Source: CAZYMI01 sp964648505 (GTDB lineage: Bacteria > Pseudomonadota > Alphaproteobacteria > Micavibrionales > Micavibrionaceae). From it: a DNA stretch of 20,339 nucleotides. The notes beneath the pieces were generated by a model. That model saw nothing but the letters and a program-made list of their open reading frames with translations, was not told the DNA's origin and did no database searches. The position numbers and the translations under genes are program-made. Shown piece by piece: positions 19,424 to 20,339 of this stretch (the first letter of the stretch is position 1; each line of letters starts with the position of its first letter). The stretch spans positions 1 to 20,339 of the forward strand of contig CAZYMI010000026.1 in NCBI GenBank assembly GCA_964648505.1, in the 5' to 3' direction.

Positions 19424-19909
19424 TTATTCGGCGCTATTAAGTTGAAGTGATCCAATACCAGCAGCAACATTGACGCCTTGCATACCTTGAATGCTCAAGG
19501 GTTGTAAGGCAAATTTTGGATGGTCGCCGCCAAGAACAAGAACGTTTGCGCCAACGCCTAACCCAACCGAAGCTTCAGCGCTAACACCAACAAATTCACC
19601 TTTTAAAGCAGCTTTAGGCACATCAGGCGTTGCCGCTAATACACCCCATAACATCACGCCATTTTTTGTGTACCCAATATCTACACCGTATTTGCGGATG
19701 CTGCCGGTGTATTTTTCAACTGTGCCATTTGTATGTTCGTAAGTACACTTCACATCTTTTGTTGATCCAAAAATAAAACCAAAACCACCATCGACTTCGC
19801 AGCGCAAAAACCCTACTTGTACTTCTGGTGTGTCAGCCGCGTAGGCTTGTGTGCCTGACAAAAGCAGAAGAACTGCAAAAGCCAGCATTGTGTTTTTTAG
19901 TCTAATCAT
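19424..19909 (-). CDS. Secreted DUF992 family protein
   Basis: This 161-residue protein has a clear Sec signal peptide (MIRLKNTMLAFAVLLLLSGT, cleavage likely after AYA at residue 24), so it is periplasmic or secreted. The rest is DUF992, an alphaproteobacterial family without known function: VGFLRCEVDGGFGFIFGSTK (about 32-51), KYGVDIGYT, GVMLWGVLAAT, the Gly-rich GEFVGVSAEASVGLGVGANV and the closing LQPLSIQGMQGVNVAAGIGS. The two Cys (near residues 37 and 55) may form a disulfide. AAAGGGGA precedes the ATG. It follows the transport lipoprotein gene by 30 bases and ends before a good terminator, so both are probably one transcript. Confidence 0.88.
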   Translation of the reverse strand: MIRLKNTMLAFAVLLLLSGTQAYAADTPEVQVGFLRCEVDGGFGFIFGSTKDVKCTYEHTNGTVEKYTGSIRKYGVDIGYTKNGVMLWGVLAATPDVPKAALKGEFVGVSAEASVGLGVGANVLVLGGDHPKFALQPLSIQGMQGVNVAAGIGSLQLNSAE

Positions 19910-19939
19910 TATGTTCCCCTTTCATTGGAGAGTTTTAGG

Positions 19940-20339
19940 TTAAGGTTTAAAATCATTTGTGAAACGAATAAGCATCAAATTTACTAAATCTTCAAGACCG
20001 GACGTGATATCCGATAACGAATTGCTTTGTGCGGGCCGTGTTTCTTCCAGTAATGAATGATAAATAATCGTATTATTTTTTAAACGTACAACAGACAAGG
20101 AAATTGAAGCGCGCAGAAGCGGCGGGCTTTGTGTATCGTTTCCATTATATTCAGCCTGAAAAGCACGCACCTGTGAGATTATTTTGTAATGAGCGCGATT
20201 GTCTATAGCTGAGTCTGTTATAAAGCTAATATTGTACCGTTGTTCTAATGTTTGCATGATAAAATCTTGTAAAATAGCATCAAGCGGGCCGTTCCATCGT
20301 GCTTGTGCAAAGTAATCTAAATTACGCATATTGTTTTTA
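19940..20339 (-). CDS. ABC-type transport auxiliary lipoprotein-like protein, 5' part outside the window
   Basis: The frame is open to the window edge, so the ATG at 20329 is probably internal and the true start lies beyond. The visible 130 residues resemble the periplasmic domain of ABC-transport auxiliary lipoproteins (the PqiC/Mla-associated type): RNLDYFAQARWNGPLDAILQ, a helix IMQTLEQRY, strands HYKIISQVRAFQAEYN and LLRASISLSVVRLKNNTIIY, and the final helix GLEDLVNLMLIRFTNDF. Such proteins work with MlaD-type lipid transporters in the envelope. The lipobox that would confirm this is not in view. It is upstream of the DUF992 gene on the same strand. Confidence 0.65.
   Translation of the reverse strand, partial: KNNMRNLDYFAQARWNGPLDAILQDFIMQTLEQRYNISFITDSAIDNRAHYKIISQVRAFQAEYNGNDTQSPPLLRASISLSVVRLKNNTIIYHSLLEETRPAQSNSLSDITSGLEDLVNLMLIRFTNDFKP

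Overview
The window looks like an alphaproteobacterial chromosome. The grounds are an rRNA operon tail followed by an initiator tRNA, a DUF992 secreted protein, and a set of phage families typical of that class (DUF2924, DUF6362, DUF3489, DUF2460). A finer placement is not possible from this sequence. All product names come from reading the sequence; no database search was run.

Bases 1-1480 hold the 3' end of a 23S rRNA, a complete 5S rRNA, a terminator, and a gene-free stretch with several hairpins that may encode small RNAs. Bases 1642-3876 hold a small membrane protein, a broken copy of the start of apt, two orphan small genes, an intact apt and an MTA/SAH-type nucleosidase. The last two form an adenine-salvage pair: one releases adenine, the other turns it into AMP. 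tRNA-fMet (4053-4129) follows, preceded by a 19-base copy of its own 5' end.

Bases ~4400-19170 are a mosaic, heavily deleted prophage with cargo genes. The early module (7250-12195) contains a sigma-factor tail, a TOPRIM primase/RepA-like helicase, an array of 11-bp iteron-like repeats (candidate origin), DUF6362, DUF3489 and small early proteins. The late module (14290-18625) contains a tail-tube fragment, a tail chaperone with an A AAA AAC frameshift site, a tape measure protein and the start of DUF2460. Head, terminase, portal, integrase and lysis genes are not seen. Between and beside the modules lie cargo or host-like genes: a gene behind a sigma-54-type promoter, a membrane protein, an NmrA-like gene without its N-terminus, a hipBA toxin-antitoxin pair, a truncated GbsR-type regulator and a parDE pair. 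At three points (about 7250, 14288 and 18580) two genes have each lost one end at the same base. Large internal deletions explain this best.

Bases 19168-20339 return to ordinary chromosome. A trailing terminator on each strand is followed by a DUF992 protein and the 3' part of a probable ABC-transport auxiliary lipoprotein gene, both on the minus strand.
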